Below are positions 26,618 to 34,516 of a stretch of 64,000 nucleotides of DNA, in pieces (positions within the stretch are counted from its first letter, which is position 1; each line of letters opens with the position of its first letter). This DNA is from Pontibacter virosus (lineage in GTDB: Bacteria > Bacteroidota > Bacteroidia > Cytophagales > Hymenobacteraceae): assembly GCF_003096355.1 (NCBI RefSeq), contig NZ_QEKI01000002.1, positions 1-64,000 on the forward strand. Reading direction: 5' to 3'. The translations under genes and the position numbers were made by a program. Under the pieces are notes generated by a model. That model was not told the DNA's origin, ran no database searches, and saw only the letters and a program-made list of their open reading frames with translations.

Positions 26618-27010
26618 ATGGAATTTAAAGAAAACGAACCCATTTACCTGCAGATTGCGGCGCACGTCAGCGACCAGATTCTGTTGGGCAAGTGGGCAGC
26701 AGAAGAAAAGATCCCTTCGGTGCGCGACCTGGCGGTGACCTTTCAGGTGAACCCCAATACGGTGATGCGCACCTACGAGCAGCTCCAGAACCAGGAGGTG
26801 ATCTACAACAAGCGCGGCCTTGGTTTTTTTGTGATGCCGGACGCCGTGAAGAAGGTGAAGGCGCAGCGCAAAGAGCGCTTTCTGCAGCAGGACCTGCCAG
26901 CGTTTTTCAAAAATATCTCTTTGCTAGAAATAGACCTGGAAGAGATACAGAAGCGCTACGAAGCATACAAATCAGAAAATTACGAACCAGAAATCGAGCA
27001 GAAACCATGA
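26618..27010 (+). CDS. GntR-family transcriptional regulator, YtrA subfamily
   Basis: 130 aa: an N-terminal winged helix (EKIPSVRDLAVTFQVNPNTVMRTY in part) and a short helical C-terminus without a large effector domain, the YtrA hallmark. It sits 15 bp after the permease and overlaps the next gene by ATGA. Such regulators usually repress their own ABC operon and respond to cell-wall-active compounds; the operator at 24983-25008 fits this. Confidence 0.92.
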   Translation: MEFKENEPIYLQIAAHVSDQILLGKWAAEEKIPSVRDLAVTFQVNPNTVMRTYEQLQNQEVIYNKRGLGFFVMPDAVKKVKAQRKERFLQQDLPAFFKNISLLEIDLEEIQKRYEAYKSENYEPEIEQKP

Positions 27011-27750
27011 AAACCAGCAATAAACTATTAGTCTTCGCTTTAGTGATGCTTGTCAGTGCACTGGCAACCTACAACATTGCCCTGAAAGCCGAATACAACA
27101 CCAAGTCATACCAGGATCCCTACAAAAACTACATCGCCATGGACTTCAATGGCTTTGATGAAGTGGAGGTGAATGCCGGCGATATGCTCAAAGTGTTGAT
27201 TGAGCCCGGCGAGCAACATGCCGTATACCTGTACAAAGGAAATGAAGAAGTGGTGCAGATCAACCAGGAAAACAAAACGCTGCAGATCGATGTGACGACC
27301 AATGACAGGCAAAAAGGTGTGCGAGGCTGGGGCGCACCGCACCTCATCATCAAGACTCCCATGCTGCATACCCTGCGCGCCAACGCGATGCATGCCCTGA
27401 ATGGCAAGCAGGTGACCAACATCCAGCGCCTGAACACAGCTAGTTACCTGAACACGTCGCTGTATGGATTTAAGCAGGATAGCCTCAGGCTGGAACTTGA
27501 CAATGGGGTGCTGGTGCAACTGCTCGGTAATGAGCTACAGCACCTGCAGGCCGTAACAGGCACCAGCCCTGAAAGTGACTCGAAGTTGCTTATTCATCCG
27601 GACAATAATATCCAGCAGGCAAACCTGAACATCCGCAACCGCAGCCACCTGACCTTACTTAATGTGGCCATACCTGAACTGCAGTACACATTGTCTGAGC
27701 AGGCTCAGGTAGAGCTTTCCGGAGAGGCCCTGGCTATTTTGCGCAAATAA
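27007..27750 (+). CDS. Exported protein of the GntR operon, DUF2807-like
   Basis: 247 aa from the ATG at 27007, which overlaps the gntR stop (ATGA). An N-terminal hydrophobic segment (residues 7-24) is a signal anchor or signal peptide. The rest is a repetitive beta-strand sequence (FDEVEVNAGDMLKVLIEPGEQ) similar in style to putative auto-transporter/GIN (DUF2807) domains. Function unknown; location in the periplasm is inferred. A longer frame starting upstream at 26692 runs through gntR and is not real. Confidence 0.7.
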   Translation: MKTSNKLLVFALVMLVSALATYNIALKAEYNTKSYQDPYKNYIAMDFNGFDEVEVNAGDMLKVLIEPGEQHAVYLYKGNEEVVQINQENKTLQIDVTTNDRQKGVRGWGAPHLIIKTPMLHTLRANAMHALNGKQVTNIQRLNTASYLNTSLYGFKQDSLRLELDNGVLVQLLGNELQHLQAVTGTSPESDSKLLIHPDNNIQQANLNIRNRSHLTLLNVAIPELQYTLSEQAQVELSGEALAILRK

Positions 27751-27763
27751 ACCCCGCACCGCT

Positions 27764-28045
27764 ATGAAAAAAACAGGACTGATCTTGTTAGGAGGACTTC
27801 TCTTTATAAGCCTGTCGCGTGGCAACAGCAGGGCGACTTTGCAAACCTCATGCGCTGCAGTTCATCACGATCAGGAAGTGACCTGCCATCTAACTAAACC
27901 AGCCGCCAGCCTGGCAAGCGCAAACACACCAGCTGCACAAACTACCGTAGATTAAGAGGAGTCGGCAGAGGAGCAGAAAGTGGCACTTACAACCAGACTG
28001 CTGCAACTGTTCGATGCATTCGCAAAACTAGTGATGGTGATTTAA
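27764..28045 (+). pseudogene. Small exported protein gene with an in-frame TAA
   Basis: From the ATG at 27764 a signal peptide (MKKTGLILLGGLLFISLSRG) and 63 codons lead to a TAA at 27953-27955. The same frame then continues EESAEEQKVALTTRLLQLF and ends at 28043-28045, for 93 codons in all. The amphipathic continuation looks coding, so the TAA is probably a nonsense mutation, though a genuine 63-aa protein is possible. It lies 13 bp after the DUF2807-like gene, as the last member of the operon. Confidence 0.6.
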
Positions 28046-28085
28046 GCAGCCAACTATCCTCAGAACGCAGCTTTCTATATTCAAA

Positions 28086-28119
28086 CAAAAGGCCCGGGCG
28101 AAGCTGCTCGGGCCTTTTG
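28086..28119. terminator. Bidirectional hairpin terminator
   Basis: CAAAAGGCCCG (28086-28096) pairs with CGGGCCTTTTG (28109-28119), followed by TTTGG. It separates the ABC operon from the convergent outer-membrane gene. Confidence 0.85.
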
Positions 28120-28131
28120 TTTGGCGGCTTT

Positions 28132-28800
28132 TTACAAGGTATAGCTCAGTCCCAGCGTGGAGTTGATCGTGTGCATGGGTTGCTTCAAAGTGCTTCTGAC
28201 ACCCTGTGCATTGGTTACCTCAAAGGCAGGCTGCGTAGCGAGCAGACCGATGTCCAGGCTAAGGAGAAAGCGACCATCCTGTATGGCAAACCCGCTGGCT
28301 ATCCCGTAAGCAAGTGCCAGTGCCGTGTCTGAGCTGCGGCGGATGGGTCCGTAGGGTGTGTCAACCTGCACCTCCGGTGATTGGTTGTGAGCTCCCCCCA
28401 AGGAGCCTTTTACATAACCAAACAAGGTACCGGGGGGAGTTTGCAGGTATAGGTCGGCCAGCGTATGGGTACTTTTCCAGCCGGTCGCTTCCCGGCGTAG
28501 TGCCAGTGCATCGTCGGGTGCTGCAAAGGCATCCATATCAAAGCGGTGAAAACGAAATCCTGCCGAGGCGCCCACTGCCAGATACGGCTTTACATCCACC
28601 CGGTAGGTTCCTTGCACGTTCACCCCTCTTCTGGCCATTGGCGGGTAGTCATCCTCAAAGCGGTCTTTCTTGAAATCGCCGATTGGAGATGCAGCTCCGA
28701 CCTGCAGCCCGAAACGGTGAACACGCTGTGCCTGTGCCGCAGCGGAAAAGCATACCAGCAAAGCAATGACCAAAAGATGACGGTACAGCGGGTGGAACAT
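28132..28800 (-). CDS. Outer-membrane beta-barrel protein, 222 aa
   Basis: A cleavable signal peptide (cleavage after AAAQA near residue 24) is followed by alternating amphipathic strands (RFGLQVGAASPIGDF, YLAVGASAGFRFHRF) ending in LGLSYTL, typical of small OmpA/OprF-like or OMP_b-brl barrels of about eight strands. No lipobox or TonB plug. It is probably a structural or adhesion porin-like protein; the function is unknown. It is downstream of the lipoprotein gene 28845-29267, 44 bp apart, same strand. Confidence 0.75.
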   Translation of the reverse strand: MFHPLYRHLLVIALLVCFSAAAQAQRVHRFGLQVGAASPIGDFKKDRFEDDYPPMARRGVNVQGTYRVDVKPYLAVGASAGFRFHRFDMDAFAAPDDALALRREATGWKSTHTLADLYLQTPPGTLFGYVKGSLGGAHNQSPEVQVDTPYGPIRRSSDTALALAYGIASGFAIQDGRFLLSLDIGLLATQPAFEVTNAQGVRSTLKQPMHTINSTLGLSYTL

Positions 28801-28844
28801 AGGATTTGGCGGTTTAGACAGGTATAGTCAGCGGGATGGGCACT

Positions 28845-29267
28845 TTAATTGATCACAAAATTGTGTGTGAAGGTCGTGTCGCGTTTCAGTTCATCCCAGG
28901 ACAAGGTATAGCGTTGACAATCCACCTGACCGCAAGCCCTTCCTTGCGGTGCTACTTCTATGTATCCATCCGCCATTTCAGCATCGCGAAGCAGAAAACG
29001 CAAGGTATAGTTGCCGTTGTCGTCGGTATAGGCCACAGCCTTTTTCCGGATGGTGCCACCACTCAGGTAATGCATGTCTTTCCAGGTCGCAAGCAATTGC
29101 ATGTTTTTGATGGGCTGCCCATTGCCGTGTAGCACCCTGCCGCTTACCTCCGTGCAGGATCCGGGGCAGTATTTGCTGATGTAGTCGTCCTCTTCTATTG
29201 TGCAGGCGTACAGCCCACAGACCAGTACGAGCAGCAAGACATACCGATATACAATCCTTGTTTTCAT
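28845..29267 (-). CDS. Lipoprotein with carboxypeptidase-regulatory-like domain
   Basis: 140 aa. A lipobox YAC gives the lipid-modified Cys at residue 22. The mature part shows a beta-sandwich (VSGRVLHGNGQPIKNMQLLA, AYTDDNGNYTLRF) with two Cys pairs, like the CarboxypepD_reg-like fold often found on outer-membrane receptors. Enzymatic motifs are absent. It is probably co-transcribed with the beta-barrel gene downstream. Confidence 0.75.
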   Translation of the reverse strand: MKTRIVYRYVLLLVLVCGLYACTIEEDDYISKYCPGSCTEVSGRVLHGNGQPIKNMQLLATWKDMHYLSGGTIRKKAVAYTDDNGNYTLRFLLRDAEMADGYIEVAPQGRACGQVDCQRYTLSWDELKRDTTFTHNFVIN

Positions 29268-29323
29268 AGCGCCTCGGGATTATGAAACAAGATAATAAAA
29301 AAACGCTATATTTCAACTACTTG

Positions 29324-29779
29324 CTATACCTGCTTCACCATCTTGATATGGTCGATGCCGTCTTCGTCGTATACTTCGCTGGACTGTTCAAACCCGAAGC
29401 GTTCGTAAAACTTCTTGGCATACAGTTGCGCTCCGATCCGGATTGCTCCTTTTCCAAATAGCCGGTAGCATTCCTCAATCGACATCTCTACCAGTTCCTT
29501 CCCTACCCCCGTGCCACGCACCAACTGGCTCGTCACAATGCGCCCAATCGACATCATATCCGAGTAAGCCACCCCTGCCGGCACCAGTCTGGAGGTGGCG
29601 ACTAATATCCGGTCCTCGTTGTAGAAAAGGACATGATGGCACAGCTGGTCCTTGTCGTCCATGTCTGGGAACACACAGTTTTGCTCTACTACGAACACTT
29701 CGCTCCGAAGCCGCAGCATGTCATATAGTTCGTCAGGAGTCAGGTCGTGAAAGGCTTTGCAGATTTTGATAAAGGCCAT
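29324..29779 (-). CDS. ElaA-like GNAT acetyltransferase
   Basis: 151 aa from the ATG at 29779; a longer frame upstream adds 20 residues overlapping the divergent promoter region and is less likely. It shows the ElaA pattern LYDMLRLRSEVFVVEQNCVF, SIGRIVTSQLVRGTGVGKELV (acetyl-CoA loop) and AQLYAKKFYERFGFE. The substrate is not known. It is transcribed alone, divergent from the 66-aa membrane protein. Confidence 0.9.
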   Translation of the reverse strand: MAFIKICKAFHDLTPDELYDMLRLRSEVFVVEQNCVFPDMDDKDQLCHHVLFYNEDRILVATSRLVPAGVAYSDMMSIGRIVTSQLVRGTGVGKELVEMSIEECYRLFGKGAIRIGAQLYAKKFYERFGFEQSSEVYDEDGIDHIKMVKQV

Positions 29780-29846
29780 GGAGGTATAGGAAGCTATGAT
29801 TGATCTTTTGTTCCAGGCAAAGATACGGCAGCCTGCCATTTATACC

Positions 29847-29854
29847 TATATTTG
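29847..29854 (+). promoter_or_regulatory. -7 element of the 66-aa gene promoter
   Basis: TATATTTG matches TAnnTTTG, 31 bp before the ATG at 29885. No good TTTG lies 19-21 bp upstream. Confidence 0.5.
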
Positions 29855-29884
29855 CACTATACCCATCAAAATTCAGGCGTACCC

Positions 29885-30085
29885 ATGGCAAGTGACATCT
29901 TCGAAATCCTCTTCAACATCATCCCATTGGCCCTATTCCTATACCTGTCCCTTACGCTCATGGGCATCATCAAATACAACCAGCATACTGCCTTTCTTTC
30001 CAATGCATCCCCCATCACCAAATTTGCAGTGTATGGCGGCACGGTTGCTTTTGCTGTGATGGCGATAGCAGACCTTACCAAGTAG
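29885..30085 (+). CDS. Small two-helix membrane protein, 66 aa
   Basis: Read from the ATG at 29885, the first start after the promoter-like box. It has two hydrophobic segments at about 7-26 and 42-61 joined by a polar loop, so a small integral membrane hairpin. The family is not recognised. The stop codon ends at 30085 and the convergent YihY gene ends at 30086: no bases lie between them. Confidence 0.65.
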   Translation: MASDIFEILFNIIPLALFLYLSLTLMGIIKYNQHTAFLSNASPITKFAVYGGTVAFAVMAIADLTK

Positions 30086-30853
30086 TTACACCTTGTCCCC
30101 GTTCACCTTTTCAAACCTCTCCGCAATTTCTGAAGGTTCCACTTTGCGACCGTGGTTGTTGGCATAGGCTTTGGTTACTTCGGCCCCCAGCATTAGGATG
30201 ACAGATGAGTAGAACACCCATAGCAGTACCACGACAAAAGATCCCGCCGCAGCATAGAACCCCACTACTTTCACACTGCCCAAGATGTAGTTGATTAGCT
30301 CCTTGCCGATCAGAAACAGAATGGAGGTAATGATCCCTCCAGCCAACGCGTCCCGCCACTGCACTTTGGCATCGGGCAAGATTTTATGGATGGCCGTGAA
30401 AAAGGTCAGCACGACCAGAATAGAAAAAGCAGTCTTGATCAGTTTGATGGCCGAAGTCAGGTGCTCCTCCAGCAGCTCGTACAGCTGATCACTGAAGACC
30501 ATCAAGGCGGCATCAAATACCAGGCTCATCAGCAGCAAAAAGCCCAGCCCAATCAGGATACTCCAGAAACCGATCGGAATTTGCGTCACGTTGTCCAGCA
30601 GATCGCTTACCTGGCTTCCTACCTCCTTGCTCATCAACTCCTCCATTTGCTTGACGATCTCAGCCCGCACCGTCTCTTCTGAGAAGAACATGGAGCCGGC
30701 CAAGGTGAGTACGATCAGGATGGCGGGCAATGAGAAAATGGTAAAAAAAGCAATGGCCGCGCTGTACACAATGGGCTCGTCCCGCAGAAAATTTCTGTAA
30801 GAATCTTTCAGTATCTCTATTGTCTTCTGCCAAAAACCTGTTTTATGCGTCAT
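30086..30853 (-). CDS. YihY/UPF0761-family membrane protein, internally shortened
   Basis: 255 aa, while relatives usually have ~290-330. The N-terminus (AAIAFFTIFSLPAILIVLTL) and C-terminus (FYAAAGSFVVVLLWVFYSS, GAEVTKAYANNHG) match the family. But from FWSILIG near residue 97 the sequence jumps to LGFLLLMSLVFDAAL. The usual ATGxF segment, Ile/Trp-rich loop and basic stretch in between, about 45 residues, are absent. The frame is kept. Five membrane segments remain instead of six. The role of the family is unclear (the old ribonuclease BN label is wrong). Confidence 0.85.
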   Translation of the reverse strand: MTHKTGFWQKTIEILKDSYRNFLRDEPIVYSAAIAFFTIFSLPAILIVLTLAGSMFFSEETVRAEIVKQMEELMSKEVGSQVSDLLDNVTQIPIGFWSILIGLGFLLLMSLVFDAALMVFSDQLYELLEEHLTSAIKLIKTAFSILVVLTFFTAIHKILPDAKVQWRDALAGGIITSILFLIGKELINYILGSVKVVGFYAAAGSFVVVLLWVFYSSVILMLGAEVTKAYANNHGRKVEPSEIAERFEKVNGDKV

Positions 30854-30990
30854 CTATACCTCTTTGCTTCCTGAACTTGGTTAACGACCAGGACCAGGTT
30901 TGGTTAAAAGCAGAGAAATCCAGATTTGTTCGGAAAAAGGCTCAGGCTACGACTGGGCTATACCTCTCTCAGACAGTTGTGGCTAACAAA

Positions 30991-31021
30991 AAAGGCCTGT
31001 CCTTTAACAGAACAGGCCTTT
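30991..31021 (-). terminator. purF terminator
   Basis: AAAGGCCTGT and its complement ACAGGCCTTT around an 11-nt loop, T-run on the minus strand; 22 bp past the purF stop. Confidence 0.8.
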
Positions 31022-31042
31022 AAAAATTAAAATGAATCTCTA

Positions 31043-32935
31043 CTAGTAGGCGCGTACGGCCTTGTTTTCTACGAAGTTCATAAAAGCGCGGTTCACGACA
31101 CGGGTACCGCCCGGAGTTGGGTAGTTACCGGTAAAGTACCAGTCGCCACTGTGGTTCGGGCAGGCCAGGTGCAGGTCCTCGATGCGCTGGTAGATTACCT
31201 GTACCTCCGCGTTCACTTCTGGGGCTTTCACGATCTCTGATACTTTTGTGGAAATCTCATCATGCGTGAACAGGTCAAAGAGCTCTTTCACGTAATTGGT
31301 CTCCATGATGGCTGATGTACCCTGTGCGGCCTGTATCTTGTCGTATACCTCGTCTACTTTGTAGTACAGGCCACGGTCTTTCAGCAAAGCCAGCATGGCA
31401 CGGAAAGCCACAAATTCCTTCACGCGCGACATATCGATGCCATAGCAATCCGGGTAGCGGATCTGCGGTGCGCACGAAACGATGATGATCTTCTTCGGCT
31501 CCAATTTGTCCAACATGCGGATGATACTTTTCTCCAGCGTCGTGCCGCGCACAATGGAGTCGTCGAGCACTACCAGGGTGTCGATGCCCTTCTTCACAAC
31601 CTCGTAGGTCGTGTCGTACACGTGCGTTACCAGGTCGTCGCGGCTGTCGTTGTCAGTGATGAAGGTACGCAGTTTCACGTCTTTGATCACCAGCTTCTCG
31701 GCACGCGGCTTGAACTGTAAAATCTCGTCAAGTTGCTCTTCGTTCAGCTCCTGGTTCAGGATGGCTTGCTTGCGGTAGGCGCGCAGGTAGTCTTCAATCC
31801 CCTTCATCATGCCGAGCCACGATGACTCCGCTGTGTTCGGAATATAAGAGAATACCGTGTTTTTCAGGTCGTAGTCGATGGCCTCCAAAATCTGCGGGCA
31901 CAGGCGGCGGCCCATGTTCTTGCGCTCTTCATAGATCTCCGGGTCGTTGCCACGGGAGAAGTAGATGCGCTCAAAACTGCAGGATTTTTTCTCGAGCTGC
32001 GGCATGATCTCTTTCAGATCGGCGTTGCCGGCCTTGTCCACGATCAGGGCATGGCCCGGCGTGATCTCACGGATCTCGCTATACTCAATATCGAAGGCAG
32101 TCTTGATAGCCGGTTTTTCGGAGGCAATTACCACCACCTCGTCATCCATGTAATAGTAGGCCGGGCGAATGCCGTTCGGGTCGCGCACTACAAAAGAAGC
32201 GCCGTAGCCGGTCAAACCTGCCATGGCATAGCCGCCGTCAAAGTCCTTGCAGGCACGCTTGAGTACACGCTGCAGGCTCAGGTTATCTTCAATCAGGAGC
32301 GTGATTTCTTTGTTGGAGTAGTCGTCTTTGTAAGACTCGAACAGCATCTGGTTCTCTTCATCCAGGAAGTGGCCGATCTTTTCGAGCACCGTAATGGTGT
32401 CAGACTTTTGCTTCGGGTGCTGGCCCAACTCGATGAGTTTCTGGAACTGCTCATCCACGTTAGTCATGTTGAAGTTACCAGCCACAGCCAGACTGCGGCT
32501 GCGCCAGTTGTTTTCACGCACCATCGGGTGGCAGTTGTCTACGCTGTTGATGCCGTGCGTACCGTAGCGCAGGTGGCCCAGGTATACATCGCCCAGAAAA
32601 GGGAGGTTCTCCCATACCCAGTTCGTGTCAAGTACTTTCTCAGGCTGCTCTTCCTTCAGCTTTTTAAACTCCTTGCCAATCTTGCCGAAAATACTGTCGA
32701 TGGCGCGGGTCTTTACTGAACGGAAGCGGTTGATATACTCCATACCAGGACCGGCATCAATCTTGATACTGGCTACCCCTGCCCCGTCCTGGCCGCGGTT
32801 GTGCTGCTTTTGCATCAGCAGGTATAGCTTGTTGACACCGTACATCGGAGTGCCATACTTTTCAACGTAATACTCGATTGGTTTTCGGAGCCTGATCAGG
32901 GCTATACCGCATTCGTGCTTAATGGAATCGCTCAT
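31043..32935 (-). CDS. purF: Amidophosphoribosyltransferase (PurF, long Bacteroidota form)
   Basis: 630 aa. It makes phosphoribosylamine from PRPP and glutamine, the first step of purine synthesis. The glutaminase nucleophile is Cys9 after an eight-residue leader (MSDSIKHEC), which would need removal. The Ntn-glutaminase region includes QKQHNRGQDGAG and GHLRYGTHG. The phosphoribosyltransferase part has the PRPP site VVLDDSIVRGTT followed by VSCAPQIRYPDCYGIDM. The protein is ~130 residues longer than E. coli PurF, with extra regions around 70-95 and at the C-terminus, a form known in Bacteroidota. It is 16 bp after nuoN and might be read through from it, or have its own promoter. Confidence 0.85.
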   Translation of the reverse strand: MSDSIKHECGIALIRLRKPIEYYVEKYGTPMYGVNKLYLLMQKQHNRGQDGAGVASIKIDAGPGMEYINRFRSVKTRAIDSIFGKIGKEFKKLKEEQPEKVLDTNWVWENLPFLGDVYLGHLRYGTHGINSVDNCHPMVRENNWRSRSLAVAGNFNMTNVDEQFQKLIELGQHPKQKSDTITVLEKIGHFLDEENQMLFESYKDDYSNKEITLLIEDNLSLQRVLKRACKDFDGGYAMAGLTGYGASFVVRDPNGIRPAYYYMDDEVVVIASEKPAIKTAFDIEYSEIREITPGHALIVDKAGNADLKEIMPQLEKKSCSFERIYFSRGNDPEIYEERKNMGRRLCPQILEAIDYDLKNTVFSYIPNTAESSWLGMMKGIEDYLRAYRKQAILNQELNEEQLDEILQFKPRAEKLVIKDVKLRTFITDNDSRDDLVTHVYDTTYEVVKKGIDTLVVLDDSIVRGTTLEKSIIRMLDKLEPKKIIIVSCAPQIRYPDCYGIDMSRVKEFVAFRAMLALLKDRGLYYKVDEVYDKIQAAQGTSAIMETNYVKELFDLFTHDEISTKVSEIVKAPEVNAEVQVIYQRIEDLHLACPNHSGDWYFTGNYPTPGGTRVVNRAFMNFVENKAVRAY

Positions 32936-32951
32936 AGGGTTGTAAAAGTAT

Positions 32952-34460
32952 CTAGGCCAGCAGTTTCTCTATCCAGTGCAGCAGCAGGTCAGGTTTAAAA
33001 AAGAAGACCAGCAGCGGCAGGGCGAAAAAAACCAGCAGCAGCTTATTTGACAGTGAAATAACTAAATTTTTGTCAGTTTGATTCCTTTTCAGGAAAAGGT
33101 AATACGGTATTTTGATATAGTAGAACAAAGCCACCCCCGTGAGTAGGATGCCCACCACGAGCAAAGCCAGCAGCATCGGCTGTCCGGTAGCGGTATAGGC
33201 CTCCCACACGTTGCTAAAGACCAGCAGCTTGCCCATGAAGCCGGCCAGCGGCGGCAGCCCCGTTAATGAGAGCAGAAAGAGTAGCGCTAAAACGCCGGCA
33301 AACGGAATGCGGGGACCCATGCCCTGAAAATCCTCGAGCGTGCGCACCTGCCAGTCTTCCTCAGCCATCTGCAGGAACAGAAACATGCCGAAATTCATGA
33401 AAACAAGCACCGTCATGTAAAAGAACACGCTCACGGTATAGTCACTGCCAAAAGCCAGCAGCGCCATCAGCAGAAAACCGGCATGTGATACCGACGAGAA
33501 AGCCATCAGACGACGCGGCGTACGCTGCCAGAGTGCTGTGAAATTGCCCACTGCCAAGGTAGCCAGGGCAGCTATACCCAGGAAAAGCTGCACATCGGAG
33601 AAGGCACTGGCGATGGTTGGGTCAGCGAAGGCAGCCACAAAGCGCATGATCACAATGATGCCCGCTATCTTAGGACCTGTCGAGAAAAGCGCTACGATGG
33701 GCATGGGTGCTCCCTGGTAAACGTCCGGCGTCCAGAAGTGAAATGGAGCTGCCGATATTTTGAATAAGAACCCAGCGAACACCAGGATAGCCGCTACCGT
33801 CACCATCAGCGGACTGGCATCGAGCAGACTGCGCCAGAACGAAACCAGGGTATAGTCCAGCGAGCCGGTCAGGCCGTAGAAAAAGGACATACCGTAGAGC
33901 ATTACTCCTGCCGACAGTGTACCGTAGAGCACGTATTTCAGGCCGGCCTCCACAGCTCTTTTTTCTTCTTTCAGGGTAAGCGTCAGGATATAGGAGGCAA
34001 TGGAGACCAGCTCTATCGCCAGGAAAACCATCAGCAGGTTCACCGATTTGGCCATCAGGTTGAGTCCCAGCACGAGCATCAGGATCAGGGCATAGTACTC
34101 GCCACGGCCTTCGCCCTGCTTGCGCTTTTCTATTTTCGGGTTTTGCAGGGAGAGCAGGATGGTAAAGATGCCCGTCAGGCTGAAGAGTATGCCTGCGTAC
34201 CGTGCAATGCCGTCGGAGCGCAACAGGTTCAGGAACTGTACCTCAGCCACATGCCTGTCCAGCACCAGCAGCACCAGTACCGAAAACAGCCCGGTGAGCG
34301 TCACCCAGGGCAGCAGCCGCTTTACTGTTTTGGACTTGAAGAGGTCGAGGGTAACTAGCAGCAGGAAGAAGAGGGCCAGCAGCAGTTCGGGCAGCAGCGA
34401 CCCTGCTCCAGCTAAAATGCTGTCGATGGTCTGGGTGAGTTGTGCTGCCTGTTTTTCCAC
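32952..34460 (-). CDS. nuoN: NADH-quinone oxidoreductase subunit N
   Basis: 502 aa, about 14 membrane segments. NuoN is one of the three antiporter-like proton-pumping subunits of respiratory complex I. The landmark is the proton-channel region GFLFKISAAPFHFWTPDVYQGAP with the conserved Lys, and SSVSHAGFLLMALLAF follows. The gene follows nuoM by 56 bp. It is the last nuo gene here. Confidence 0.94.
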   Translation of the reverse strand: MEKQAAQLTQTIDSILAGAGSLLPELLLALFFLLLVTLDLFKSKTVKRLLPWVTLTGLFSVLVLLVLDRHVAEVQFLNLLRSDGIARYAGILFSLTGIFTILLSLQNPKIEKRKQGEGRGEYYALILMLVLGLNLMAKSVNLLMVFLAIELVSIASYILTLTLKEEKRAVEAGLKYVLYGTLSAGVMLYGMSFFYGLTGSLDYTLVSFWRSLLDASPLMVTVAAILVFAGFLFKISAAPFHFWTPDVYQGAPMPIVALFSTGPKIAGIIVIMRFVAAFADPTIASAFSDVQLFLGIAALATLAVGNFTALWQRTPRRLMAFSSVSHAGFLLMALLAFGSDYTVSVFFYMTVLVFMNFGMFLFLQMAEEDWQVRTLEDFQGMGPRIPFAGVLALLFLLSLTGLPPLAGFMGKLLVFSNVWEAYTATGQPMLLALLVVGILLTGVALFYYIKIPYYLFLKRNQTDKNLVISLSNKLLLVFFALPLLVFFFKPDLLLHWIEKLLA

Positions 34461-34516
34461 GTGTCAGTTAAGGTATAGTAGTGTCCCTGATGAAGCTTGT
34501 AGTATCAGGGCTTGTA

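Noticed and set aside
26692..27750. A 352-codon frame starting inside gntR
   Set aside because: Its first ~105 codons overlap gntR in another frame and look like chance; the signal-anchor protein starts at 27007 with ATGA overlap.
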